Source: Hyposmocoma kahamanoa | Taxonomy: Eukaryota > Arthropoda > Insecta > Lepidoptera > Cosmopterigidae | NCBI RefSeq assembly: GCF_003589595.1 | Contig: NW_020653900.1 | Coordinates: 3,494,418 to 3,558,417 of the forward strand | Reading direction: 5' to 3' | DNA length: 64,000 bases | Shown here: in pieces, positions 21,922-31,964 of the stretch | Layout: each line of letters starts with the position of its first letter | How positions within the stretch are numbered: the stretch's first letter is position 1 | Notes under the pieces: generated by a model | The model's database searches: none | Told to the model about the DNA's origin: nothing | What the model saw: the letters and a program-made list of their open reading frames with translations, nothing else | Translations under genes and position numbers: made by a program

Positions 21922-22209
21922 ATATACCAACGTAGTAACTAAGTTTATTTTATCATAACAAAACTGTAATAAATAATTATTACTTATTAGCGGTCATCTA
22001 TGCAATAAAATGAAAGGTCGATAACAATATTATCGGTTACAAGAAAAAATAAAAGATAAGAGAGCTGCAGTTTAAAAATACATTTCATTATCTAAGAGAT
22101 GCGTGCTCAACTATGATAGTGAGTTCATTGTAGCCACTAAAGTTGACTACAAAGACAAGAAAAGTATTGAATTCTTTTTGTATGTACAACAGAAAATGTG
22201 TCATTTTAT

Positions 22210-22650
22210 ATTGTATATTTGTAACTTTTTCATTGAAAAAAAAACCTACCTCAAAAGTTGGCTTATCGGCTTTTTTCAATTCCATGGGATCCCCTCATCA
22301 GATTTTGACTTCTTAGTGTAAATGGCACTGTTACGGACTTTTTTGTATATTTACAGTTGCCTTGGTGAGGGTGACTTGTTAATTACGTGTATTGTATCAA
22401 GGGAAAGGTTGACTTTTAAATATTTTAATTTGTAATAGAAGAAACGAGCCCGAAACAGCATCGTCGGCATCAGAGACCAGCTCGAGAGTATATCATTTCA
22501 AACAAAAAAATATCAAATCGGTCCACAAAATTGATGGAGAAATCGGTAGGTACACTGTTGTGCCTATAAAATTTGAGCATTTTCCTCGATTTCCATGGGA
22601 TTCCCTCATTAGATTCTGACTTGGTGACAATGGGACCACCACGAGAGTGC
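22210..22650 (-). repeat. Family D-related element
   Basis: Near-colinear with 2400-2765: TTTGTAACTTTTTCATTG, CCTCATCAGATTTTGACTTC, GTTACGGACTTTTTTGTA, CATCAGAGACCAGCTCGAGA, ATTTCAAACAAAAA and TTGATGGAGAAATCGGTA. A second short run of the same start (TCGATTTCCATGGGATTCCC) follows at 22591, so this copy is partly duplicated or joined to another. Confidence 0.65.
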
Positions 22651-22655
22651 ATCCT

Positions 22656-23515
22656 TTTTCACTAAACACAATTCAAGGAGAAATGCATGCTTGCACACAT
22701 GCTTACTTTTCAATGCTTTGATTTTTGAGCGACATTTTTATCTTACAGCGCTAGGGTAATGGGTTTTTTTTATTTGAAGAGAGTAAAAATAAAAAGATTT
22801 TTTTACTTCTGCTGAACAATATTTCATTTCTTTATTTAGTACGAGGCTATGTGTATATGCGTTAAAAAAAATCGGACGTTATACTGGCACTGGTGATATC
22901 AGATATTTGTTGTAAAAAAATATGCAACTTTACTTCATTTCAGAGATGAGACAGTGTACCTTTCTCGCTTACAACTGCTCATTGCTAATAACTCCATTTC
23001 AATCGAGTTGACCTGACGTGTAAGCTCGTGTACTTGAAACAATACAGAACGTGGTTATGTTTACATAGGTTTAAAAGATATACTTACTTATTGTGCTGTA
23101 TTTTAATATTTATGTTTGATGGAAAAGTAGAAATTATTAATATAGGCTTGTCGTGCATTCGAAATGAAGTTACGATGTTCTTGATGCAGATAGTCAGTCT
23201 TTTTCTAAGATGCAGTAAAATGAGTCTTCATTGCGGCACAGTGTGCGTTTATAAACAGCTAGTGATTGCAATCGATAAATATTCTATCGAATATCGACTG
23301 AAACAAATGTTGGTTACGCTTATGCAATAAATAACAAAATTTGTTTCATTTGAGTCATCATTTAGTTCATTATCCAATGTATTCACATAGATATTCAAAT
23401 CCACTTGTTCTTGTTAAAACGTATATGAATAAAAATTCATTTCGATACTAATAGGCCTATTGTCACAGTAAGTATGAAAAAGACGATAGCGTTATTAATA
23501 TTCATTTTGTGAAAA
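22656..23515. other. No feature recognised
   Basis: Contains a 100-codon plus-strand frame (23028-23330) with no motif that I recognise. Codon content follows the AT-rich background. I see nothing else here. Confidence 0.4.
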
Positions 23516-23519
23516 ATTT

Positions 23520-24960
23520 AATGTATACGATGACAGTCAATATGGTTTTCGTAACAAAAGATCAACAATATATGCGCTATATACATATAACAAAGAAACT
23601 TTAGATATAATTAATAACCGCAAGTATGCTGTTGCATTGTTGTTGGATATGAGCAAAGCCTATGTTAGAGTATCCTATGAAATTCTTTAAAAAAAATGGC
23701 ACGGTATTGGTGTACGCGGATTAGCCCATAAATGGTTTCTACTTCATACTTGCAGAATCGAGAACAATTCGTAGATATAGAACACTACGATTGTTGTAAA
23801 AAATATTTAACAGTTTACAGATCACAGAAAAAAGTAGTAAAAAATTCAATACCACAGTTTTGGGCTGTATCCTTTGTTTTTAATATATATAAATGATTTG
23901 CCAAAACTTTTAGATGACAAAACCATACCTTACGCAGATGACATTACTATAATATTTCAATGCAATAATAATGACGAATTAAAACAAAAATTAAATATTA
24001 CATTGAAACAAATAACAAACTGGTTAACCGATCACAATTTAATATTAAACTTGACGAAAACTAAACTAATCCAAGTAAAACCACGTCAAAAACCACCAAT
24101 GAAAATCGATTTGTCATATGAAAATAGTAAAATAACATGTGTAGATTCGTGTAATTTATTAGGATTAGAAATTGACTCAGGAGTTAATTGGAAATGCCAT
24201 GTAGATAAGGTGTCTGGAAAATTGTCTAGGTTCACATACGCTCTATACGAATTTAAAAAATGTACAAATTTAAAAAGCGCTTTGTCTGCATATTACGCCT
24301 ATGCGCAAGCTTGGCTAACTTATGGTATCATTTTGTGGGGTAATAGTGCTCATGCTACCAGCCTCTTTATTCTGCAGAAGAAATGCATGAGAGTATTGGC
24401 AAACATAACGGAAACAGATACTTGTAGCCCACATTTTTTTAGTTTGAACGTTTTGACTTTGACATCAATATATGTATTTGAAATTGGTAAGTTTGTAAGA
24501 AAATGCAGGCACTTGTTTGGACAAGGAAGTGATAATCCCTATGTACGTAATTTGAGACCGCTAAACAAATTGATTGGTTCTTTTACAAATTTAGAAATTG
24601 TTAGCTCGGGTACACACAATATGGCCATAAAAGTCTATAACAAAATACCTCTTAGAATAAGAAACATTGAAAATAATTACATGTTCGCAAACGCTCTGAA
24701 AAGTTACTTGCTCTCGAACTGTTTCTATGACCTAAAAGAGTATTTCGATAATAAAAGTACATGACATTATGTGTACTGTATAGTAAGTTAAGTTGGCATG
24801 AATTTATGTGTACCTGTTAGTATTAATATAAGTATAGTGAAGTAAGTTAATTGCAGTGCCCTTACAGGGTTTATGTTGGAATGTAATAACAGCTTTAAGA
24901 CCTTTTGTACCACATAAAGCAATAAATGATATTATGATTATGATTATGATTATAATCATT
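23520..24960 (+). mobile_element. Jockey/CR1-type LINE, 5'-truncated
   Basis: Starts inside the RT domain with SQYGFRNKRST, then a degraded palm motif ALLLDMSKAYV. Several stops (about 23690-23820) precede the open C-terminal frame at 23874. A ~190-bp 3' UTR ends in a TGATTA tandem tail at 24930-24958, the sort of short-repeat tail used by CR1/Jockey-like LINEs. Endonuclease and ORF1 are absent. It is unable to move by itself. Confidence 0.85.
23874..24764 (+). pseudogene. LINE reverse transcriptase C-terminal frame (296 codons)
   Basis: The longest real coding remnant in the window. Residues 5-10 are YINDLP and residues 20-23 YADD, the catalytic metal-binding motif of the RT palm. WLTDHNLILNLTKTK and NLLGLEIDSGVNW follow as RT thumb/connection motifs. 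LTYGIILWGNS and LFILQKKCMRVL are family signatures of the region after the RT. It ends in NKIPLRIRNIENN and a short basic tail. The annotated Met is internal to the ancestral protein, since the upstream RT half at 23530-23690 is broken by stops. The uninterrupted 891 bp suggest a fairly recent insertion. Confidence 0.9.
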
Positions 24961-25705
24961 AGAACGTTTAACATTAACAATTGAGAATTTTTTGGTAAAT
25001 TACCTTCTTCCACAATCTATCGACAAAACTGTCGACATCAACTACATAACTATTTAAAATTTTATGAAAACTGGCAACCCTGCAAATGTAATTTTACTCC
25101 GTCTTAAAAAAAAACGGATTATGCCCCGATTAGCCAATTTGTTTAGGCAAATCGAAGGGATACGTGTGACTTTTTGCCATTGGTATCTCTGGTACAAATG
25201 TCAAAGAGACTCTAAAATGTGTGAATTGAAACTTGAACACGGCGACCGTAGGGTAATTTTTGTGGACAAGAATTCTAATAATATCTATACGTAAATAAAA
25301 TTGGGGACGCGTTTATACTTTAGGAGCAATACCTATTAAGGAATTTGTAAGCAAAATAATCTTGTTTTTCTGTATTGAAAAAACATCGTAGATCACATTC
25401 AGTCACATTGAAATTGGTTGGTGGACGAGGTTCTATTATTCTCTCCTTTATGTAGCTGTTGGGTAAAAACGGGGCCTCCTTTCTTTATTTCAATGGAGAT
25501 AGTGAAAGATGTTTTATAAATCGGTTCGATAAATTCTAAGATTATTGCGAACCCACTGAACATTACGTTAGTGTAGTAATAACTAATACGTTAAAAGGCT
25601 CCGGCTTTGTCGAGGAATTTCAAACGATTTTTCTTCTAAAAACATTAAGAATCAAGTTCAAAAATATGTAAGCCTCTTTAATTATAAAAAAAACATACAC
25701 AGTGA
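24961..25705. other. No feature recognised
   Basis: AT-rich DNA; a 76-codon plus-strand frame at 25064-25294 shows no recognisable domain. Confidence 0.4.
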
Positions 25706-25709
25706 AAGC

Positions 25710-25825
25710 GTTGAATCAATCACTTAGAAAAAAATATATAGTAAAATTGAGGATACACACCGATTAGTATACGGAATGAAAACACGACTAATACAAATTT
25801 TCAATATAGAAAAAAAAAACACGTG
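25710..25825 (+). repeat. Two-copy repeat (with 6964-7075)
   Basis: GTTGAATCAATCACTTAGAA, TATACGGAATGAAAACACGA, AATTTTCAATATAG and an A run match the 7.0 kb copy in order and strand. Confidence 0.5.
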
Positions 25826-25945
25826 GCATGGCTGAACTCTGTATGTATTTAAGCAGTTTTGTACATTATCCATGTGATGCAATGATTAAATGATAATTAT
25901 GACTAACTAGTGGAGTATTTTCTCTCAAATAGATAAATAAATAAT

Positions 25946-26146
25946 GCACACACTCAACATAGCCCAGCACTAGGGAAACCCTGTGTCGCGGGTGCCATGG
26001 ACACACACATAGACAACCACAAATTACACTCAAACTCACGAGAGAAATAAATGTAAGCCATACAATCATTTCTCCCGGACCGGGAATCGAACCTGGGACC
26101 TCTACGTGGCAGTCCGGCATGGTAACCGTTCGGCCACGGAGGCAGT
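25946..26146 (-). mobile_element. SINE A, full-length copy
   Basis: Plus strand shows CACACTCAACATAGCCC, GCACTAGGGAAACCCTGTGT, ACTCACGAGAGAAATAAATG, CGGGAATCGAACCTGGGACC (B box reversed) and GGTAACCGTTCGGCCACGGA (A box reversed). Both Pol III boxes are intact, so this is among the youngest-looking copies. It lies next to AT-rich tail sequence at 25930. Confidence 0.9.
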
Positions 26147-26309
26147 TAATGATTATGATGATTAAGATGAACATTATGGTATTAAAAACATGATATTCAA
26201 TAAAAATATTGTCTAAGATTAGTTGGAAAAGTAGCAGCTACGGTCAGGTATATACATACAGGTTGGAGACAAGTTAGATCGTAGGATTTTTTTTTGTGTT
26301 CGTTCGGTT

Positions 26310-26650
26310 TCTGTGGAGGGCGCCGAGCTTAAGCGTCAAGATTGATGTACCCTTGATTGTACAATTTTTGAGCTTCCTCGTTCCCTAACGTTTTTGCTTC
26401 CGCAAATTTTGTGAAAATCTCTTCAGCGAAACTTTAATTATGCTTCTTGCATTTGATCTTCTTGATACCCTTATTGTACGTTAAAAGGTGGGACATCCTG
26501 TCTATTATCCGAAAGATTGCCTTTGAATACCCACCTTTTGTTTAGTTCTGAGGTATTCGATCGATTGCTCATTCACTTCACAGTCACGTAAACATTCTGC
26601 CGGTACCGCAAGACTTTGGTATTTAATGAAAAAACTACGGATCGCAGTTT
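26310..26650 (-). pseudogene. Unidentified coding-like remnant
   Basis: On the minus strand, two open runs join with a frameshift. The first reads TAIRSFFIKYQSLAVPAE and CLRDCEVNEQSIEYLRTKQK. The second reads KAIFRIIDRMSHLLTYNK, GIKKIKCKKHN, stop, then FAEEIFTKFAEAKTLGNEE and AQKLYNQGYINLDA-stop. The residue mix is protein-like and stops are few for AT-rich DNA, but I cannot name a family. It could be an old transposon gene, a processed pseudogene or chance. Confidence 0.3.
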
Positions 26651-26848
26651 ATATGAACTTATGATGCCGTGGTGATAGTCAATAAGGCCGTTTTGGAGAA
26701 AATTGTCTATACATACGCTAGTGAAACCACGGCTTTATTAGCTAACATGATTTTAATAGTTCTCATTGGTGCTATATGGGGTGAAATTAATAATACCAGC
26801 ATTGTGATAAAAAAGGAATGGAATGCAAAACTGGTTTTATTTATTTAA

Positions 26849-27042
26849 ATAACGCACACACTCATAGTCCCGCACTAGGAAAATACTATGTCGCGGGTGT
26901 CATAGACACACATAGACAACAACAAATTACACCTAAACTCACGAGAGAAATAAATGTAAGCCATACAAATATTTCTTCCGGCTCGGGAATCGAACCTGGG
27001 ACCTCTGCGTGGCAGTCCGGTAACCGTTCGGCCACTGAGGCT
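26849..27042 (-). mobile_element. SINE A copy
   Basis: Same order as the 25.95 kb copy: ACGCACACACTCATAGTCCC, AAATACTATGTCGCGGGTG, TCACGAGAGAAATAAATG and TCGGGAATCGAACCTGGGAC. A small deletion removes part of the CATGG segment before the A box (CCGGTAACCGTTCGGCCACT). Confidence 0.85.
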
Positions 27043-27355
27043 GTTAATGACTGAATGATATTTACAACAAAAGAGTGACAGTTTTATTTTGTAAGAAGTT
27101 ATTTTTATTATTTTACGTATACGAGTACACGTTGTTAAATACCGTTAATATTTAATTACAATGTATTTAAAAAAAAAATGTAGTGCGTTGTTTACGGGTG
27201 CTGTCACAAGATAAAGTTTAAGACGGTCTTTTTGTTTAAAATGTAAATTGTTGAACGTTATCCGTAAAGGTGAATATTCAAGAAACGAAACAATGAATAG
27301 GGCTTGATTGAATGAATACCCGCGTCAGGGAGCTCACAATACTGGCGGAATTTAA
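27043..27355. other. No feature recognised
   Basis: AT-rich spacer, nothing recognised. Confidence 0.4.
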
Positions 27356-27359
27356 ATTC

Positions 27360-27440
27360 ATTGGTTACTTTAGCAGAAGTAGAGCTCTTGTAAAAGAGGT
27401 TGTCCAGGAAATTTACCTTAACTATTTTTGAAGAACTTTA
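27360..27440 (+). repeat. Family C fragment, copy 7
   Basis: GCAGAAGTAGAGCTCTTGTA, GAGGTTGTCCAGG and TTACCTTAACTATTTTTG are the first ~80 bp of family C, diverged. Confidence 0.5.
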
Positions 27441-27477
27441 CTGCATTCCTGTTTTAAAGGGCTAGTGAAACTTTTTT

Positions 27478-27640
27478 AACCGACTTTAAAAAAGGAGGAG
27501 CTTCTCAATTCGACTGTATGTTTTTTTTGTTGGAAAGAGGGTACCTCAGACGTGGTCGCATTTAAATTTGAAGAAAATATTCCACCTCTGGCAAACTAGG
27601 GGATGAATGACCTCTGAGTTCAGTTTTTTTAGTACTCTGC
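27478..27640 (+). repeat. Family D element, internally deleted
   Basis: AACCGACTTTAAAAAAGGAG, TCTCAATTCGACTGTATG, TTGTTGGAAAGAGGGTACCT and GGCAAACTAGGGGATGAATG. It lacks the ATGTTAC block and the TTTTGAAGTCGGT end. Confidence 0.7.
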
Positions 27641-27810
27641 ATTGATTAATGATACCAAGTCATATGCCTGTCAACAGTTGCAGTGCCACTTAGAGCTTTA
27701 AATTGCAAAGATCTGAGGGGCACTGCCACTGCGCCTGTCACCCTGAAATATACGTTTATATACCTTATGTGCCTGTAATTAAGAAATAGGTAAGGTGGCA
27801 GTACTTCCCT

Positions 27811-27980
27811 TTTTTTTCCGGGGGAAAATCCGTCATGGATAAAAAGATGTGAAACTCTTACTCTCTAAAAACCCCCACCCCGCATGAAACGAGACTGTGT
27901 CCACGTGGTTAACAATAAACGGCCCTGTCTGCGGTTGTCCGCCACCGCGGACTCACCCCTGGAGGGATCACCATTACCAC

Positions 27981-28011
<31 letters not shown>

Positions 28012-28303
28012 GCACACACTCAACATAGCCCCGCACTAGGGAAACCCTGTGTCGCGGGTGCCATGGACAGACACATAGACAACCACAAATTACACCCAAA
28101 CTCACGGGAGAAATAAATGTAGGCCATACACATATTTCTCCCGGCCTGGGAATCGAACCCAGGACCTCTGCATGGCAGTCCGGCATGGTAACCGTTCGGC
28201 CACGGAGGCAGAGACTCCATGGTTAGTTGCAATAAGGAATACTTGCCACGCCAACCAACCCGTGAACCCTTATCTAATGGGTGCAAAAGCCCCCGTTTTT
28301 GCC
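27811..28303 (-). mobile_element. Retroposon inserted in family C, itself carrying SINE A
   Basis: A T run at its left edge is the poly(A) tail of a minus-strand insertion. The sequence CCGGGGGAAAATCCGTCATG and CCACCGCGGACTCACCCCTG follows, then resumes after the SINE with AACCCTTATCTAATGGGTGC. It is flanked by the ~15-bp duplication. The non-SINE part totals about 260 bp and has no open frame. The parent element is unknown; a LINE or SINE 3' end is likely. Confidence 0.7.
27979..28211 (-). mobile_element. SINE A nested in the retroposon
   Basis: A (TAA)n tail at 27979-28008 is followed by the full body and head reversed: GCACTAGGGAAACCCTGTGT, GGGAATCGAACCCAGGACCT and AACCGTTCGGCCACGGAGGC. 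Both Pol III boxes are intact. As the innermost layer it must be the youngest of the three. Confidence 0.9.
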
Positions 28304-28347
28304 TGGCAGTACCTCACTGGATGAACTCTTTTACAAGGAGCCCTAAA

Positions 28348-28775
28348 AATAAATAAATAAAATGACGTAGATTTATTTTTTCAAGTAAACCCACATAGGG
28401 ACTAGTGGAACAGGCCGTTTTGGGCTCTTTTCAGGTACCATGCTCACAATTGACTAATAAAAACTCTTCCTAAAATTAAAGATCATGCCATACTCTATAC
28501 AGCATGCATTAAATTATTGTTTGCTAGCTATAATTGCCACGTATCTTGGAATAGGTACTTAATATCTACCTAACCTATCAATCTAATAAAAGCAATAAAA
28601 ATGAGAAAATTCAGACGAACCTTTCCAAAGAAGCTCTACTAATACTAAAATTTTACATATAAGATATATTAAGTATGTATGTACACACAAGAACATGAAA
28701 ATATTAAAAAAAAAAAATTGTTGCTATTAGTGCTAATGCCTAATGTTTAAGGGTTTTCGGACTGTTTTTTTTTTA
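28348..28775. other. No feature recognised apart from a family C scrap
   Basis: AT-rich; AAGCTCTACTAATACTAAAA at about 28631 resembles the family C terminus. No gene. Confidence 0.4.
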
Positions 28776-28779
28776 AATA

Positions 28780-28948
28780 TAACGCATACACTCGACATAG
28801 CCCCGTACTCAGGAAACCCTGTATCACGGGTGCCATGGACTCACACATAGACAACCACAAATTACACCCAAACTCACGAGAGAAATAAATGTAGGCCATA
28901 CAAATATATGGCAGTCCGGCTTTTAACTGGTCGGCCCCAGAGGCAGTT
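28780..28948 (-). mobile_element. SINE A, copy with deleted head centre
   Basis: CATACACTCGACATAGCCCC, GGAAACCCTGTATCACGGGT, CACGAGAGAAATAAATGTAG and then a jump from CATACAAATATATGGCAG to TCGGCCCCAGAGGCAG. The B-box region is deleted, so it cannot be transcribed from its own promoter. Confidence 0.8.
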
Positions 28949-28956
28949 CTAACGGA

Positions 28957-29528
28957 ACTCTATCGATACTTCCAATGAACACTACGCCATCTTGATTTTT
29001 GGACCCGTTTTCTTTTTATTTTGATTTTAGGACCTGTTTTGTTTTTATTTTGGTTTTTCTTAATTTTTGTTTTTTTTTCTAATTTCGTCTTTTGTCTATT
29101 TTTTTACGAAATTTGTGCTAGAATGCTAGAATTGAGAGGAAAATGGATAATTCAGGAGCTCTCATTGACCGAGCGGCGTAGCGACCCATTGATAGGAACC
29201 GGTACGTATAAGCGAATATTGGTATTTGCGTTCTTTCGCTTTTGATTGGCTTCATTCGTATTTTTACGTTCTTAGTAGTAAGATGTGTTCATGATTGTAA
29301 GTCAGATCGACATAAGCTCTTTATATAAAAATATAGTCTACTTCACAAGATTTAGGAGTTTCATTTGAGAAAGAACATCGAAGGCGGTTACCCGACAGAT
29401 TAAGGATCGGCGCCCTTATTTCTTCAAAATTCGGAGTGCATAATATTAGTAAATAAATATGGCTGTTTAAAAAATGACCAAAAATCAAAGTTAGCGTACC
29501 TAGTGTTCATTGGAGGTATAGATATTAT
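28957..29528. mobile_element. MITE with ~50-bp imperfect terminal inverted repeats
   Basis: Left end GATACTTCCAATGAACACTA then CTTGATTTTTGG; right end CAAAAATCAAAG then TAGTGTTCATTGGAGGTATA, which is its reverse complement with gaps. About 570 bp in total. Inside lies a T-rich part and CATTGACCGAGCGGCGTAGC. The 74-codon frame at 29021-29245 is not convincing. Only one copy was seen. Confidence 0.65.
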
Positions 29529-29789
29529 AGGTTAATCATTGCTAATATTCAATACGTCTCGAGACGAAACATTCCATCCATTATCCGTCCGCAATTTGCA
29601 CAGAACTCAGTACCTGAACCGCATGTTTTTACGCAACTGCTTTATTACAACCTTGGTTGTCTAAAAATATTGTTCGATGTAGACATGGCGAGTTATTGAA
29701 CCATAGAATTGTGAATCTGTTAGACTGCTACATTCTAAGATATATTATAATTATGGTATATTCTTATAGAATGGGTACTCAATTTAGTT

Positions 29790-30075
29790 CCACCCTCAAT
29801 GTTCCTCCTTCGGTCGACTAGAAGGTCCGGGAAACTCCATTCTTACGTCATTGGTATACTACTCAATCGCACTAAGCGTTTTGCTCCCTCCTTTCTAATG
29901 CGTACGGCAATGGAATACTCTACTACGGCATCTGTGTTTCTCGAAAAATACAATTTATACTATTGGTGGCTTGAGTGAATAGACATTTTTAGGCAAATGT
30001 GTACCATTGTCGAACACGTTATCTCTTAACGTCAGGTGAGATTGTGACCAAACGTGTGTCTATTATTTATAAAAA
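29790..30075 (+). mobile_element. LINE 3' end fragment
   Basis: GCAATGGAATACTCTACTAC, GCATCTGTGTTTCTCGA, AGTGAATAGACATTTTTAGG, TATCTCTTAACGTCAGGTGA and GATTGTGACCAAACGTGTG. I recognise this order as the C-terminus plus 3' end of a common insect LINE (ancestral RQWN.LP...). It ends in TTTATAAAAAAA. A related but more decayed piece lies at 42300-42510. Frames are broken. Confidence 0.6.
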
Positions 30076-30585
30076 AATACTCTTTTTGAAACTGTAATTT
30101 CTCTATCATAAATAAATTTACACGTTAAAAAGTCGACTCTTGAAGTTTTCTTTTTGAGAAGACTTTTCTTAATTTGAGATTACACAGAGTCAGTATGTCC
30201 AAAATGGTAGGTACGCTAGCCTTAGCCAGTGACTTTTTGAAATAAATAAGTAGTTAATTTTCTTTCTGCATTGTCCTATGTACATATTAATGGATTCTTG
30301 TTCTGAAACCAATTTCTATTAATGTTCAAATCTGTTTTCATTACTGAGGCTATCTAGGCTACCCACCTCTTATATATTATACCCGAAGGGTGTACTCTAC
30401 TGTGCCAAACCAATACACTGTTATATCAAAAACAACATTTTGAGAAAATGCCTCAAAGGACGTTTCTGTTTTTTGCAACTTTTCAGATTAACAATGTAAA
30501 AAACATTTAATTTAGATATTAAATTATTCTATTTAACCATTATAATTTACTTAGCATTATAATTATAGCAAATAAAAATATTACT
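30076..30585. other. No feature recognised
   Basis: AT-rich spacer without gene or shared repeat. Confidence 0.4.
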
Positions 30586-30589
30586 TCTT

Positions 30590-30722
30590 CCGTGCCCGAA
30601 CGTTTACCATACTGGTCTGCCACGCAGTCCCGGGTTCGACTCCCGGGCCGGTTTATGTGTGTGTCCATGTCAGCCACGATACAGGGATTCCCTAGTGCAG
30701 GGCTATGAGTGCTTGAGTTAAA
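30590..30722 (+). mobile_element. SINE A, internally deleted copy
   Basis: Head GTGCCCGAACGTTTACCATA and GGGTTCGACTCCCGGGCCGG are followed at once by TTTATGTGTGTGTCCATG and ACAGGGATTCCCTAGTGC. About 60 bp of body (ATTTCTCTCGTGAG onward) is missing. Confidence 0.8.
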
Positions 30723-31435
30723 AAAAAGGCTATGTCTATCGAAATCCTAATTTTTTTTTTGCCATGATTACAGCCAAAAGATTCTAGTTGTTTTGATACT
30801 GCCTTGTTTTGGTATAAGGTCCACTCAGAAAAACAAATTCAAAAATGAGTTAAAAAAATATGTTTTTTTTTTCTTTTTTGTCAATTCACGGTGCTGTACG
30901 TAGTGAAAGTTATTTGTAATATTAGGTAAATTCACCTCCAGTTAGAGTGTCATACGACTATGTTTAGGTTAACGTCATGTACACTAAATCATGTTTTTCG
31001 AAAAGCGAGTTGTTTTTGCCTATAATTGAGGACTATTTTTCGTGCATACAACTGGTTTAACCACAATAATTTTGTAAGTGTGTTTCTAGTTTGTAAAATT
31101 TATAAATAAATAAATAAAAACAGCAACTTATTTTTCATCATTAATGATTCTAATCTTTATTTCATAAGAAAACAAATTACGCTTGAAATCGTCATACCTA
31201 CTGCTTAAACTCTACTACTCATTCGTAAGGCAAATTCCCCTTAGAACAATGATTAAGAGAGTCTAGAGCTTGTTGTTTGTTAAAAATATTTGTGTACATT
31301 TATCATTTACAATATTTATTTCAAATATGATTGATCAAGACAATCTGCAAGTGCTAAACGGGTCACTAAAATAAATTTTTGTCATCCAAGTACACAGGAA
31401 AATAATCTTTAGCGTAATGTTTGGGTAACCTATCA
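30723..31435. other. No feature recognised
   Basis: AT-rich with T and A runs. No gene. Confidence 0.4.
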
Positions 31436-31439
31436 CAAA

Positions 31440-31910
31440 CTTGAAAATTTTTTTGTCCGAAATAACGTTTGTTCGAATTTCCATTACACCGAAAACCGAA
31501 TTATAATGAAACAGTTGTTCTTTCAGGATATATTGAATGTTTATCGCAAAGACACGATTAAGTTCGGTTAGGTTAAGCTAGGTTTCAAAAAAAAAGAAAA
31601 AAAAGGCCGTGGTCCTATAGTATGCGTATAGGTGGCGTTCCTGTAGTATGCGTAAGCAGATCCAGGGGCCCCTCGCTATGACGGTGGGGGTTAACCGCTG
31701 GGTTTTAGTGTGTATACCGGGCTAGAGCCCGGGAGTCACACATAACCGCTCGCAGCTCCCCCCGAGCCGAGCGGTACGCGTAACGCGTTTCCCAGAATTA
31801 AAAAAAAATTGTTTAAAATAAAAAAAACATGTTCCTCTCAAAATTACTTTCGAGGTTATGAAATTTCGACCAAACTTTATTTCTGGAAAATGTCATTTCG
31901 TACTACTGAT
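31440..31910 (+). mobile_element. MITE-like element with imperfect inverted ends, relative at 51565-51800
   Basis: Left end TTGTCCGAAATAACGTTTGT then TCGAATTTCCATTACA; right end TTATGAAATTTCGACCAAAC then TTTATTTCTGG, about its reverse complement. The 51.6 kb relative is in opposite orientation and lacks the middle. Shared blocks include AAGACACGATTAAGTTCGGT, TTCTTTCAGGATA and TCTCAAAATTACTTT. Confidence 0.6.
31590..31800. repeat. GC-rich insertion inside the 31.4 kb element
   Basis: Between two A runs lies ~190 bp of GC-rich sequence: GGCCGTGGTCCTATAGTATG, a second TGTAGTATGCGTAAGCAG, GCCCCTCGCTATGACGGTGG and GAGCGGTACGCGTAACGCGT. The 51.6 kb relative lacks it, so it probably arrived later. 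GGGCTAGAGCCCGG forms a small stem. Identity unknown. Confidence 0.5.
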
Positions 31911-31964
31911 AGAAAACCTAATGTTTGCCATAAATAATAAATAAAATGTGCGTAGAAGTAAGGT

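Larger units (their letters stand above)
27655..28347 (-). repeat. Family C copy 8, split by a retroposon
   Basis: The C copy occupies 27655-27810 and resumes at 28304-28347 (GGATGAACTCTTTTACAAGG AGCCC). The two edges duplicate TGGCAGTACTTCCCT (27796-27810) and TGGCAGTACCTCACT (28304-28318), which fits a ~15-bp target-site duplication with 3 differences. So the copy was intact before 27811-28303 inserted. Confidence 0.8.

Noticed and set aside
23028..23330. 100-codon plus-strand frame
   Set aside because: No family signature; hydrophobic AT-codon composition as expected for chance frames.
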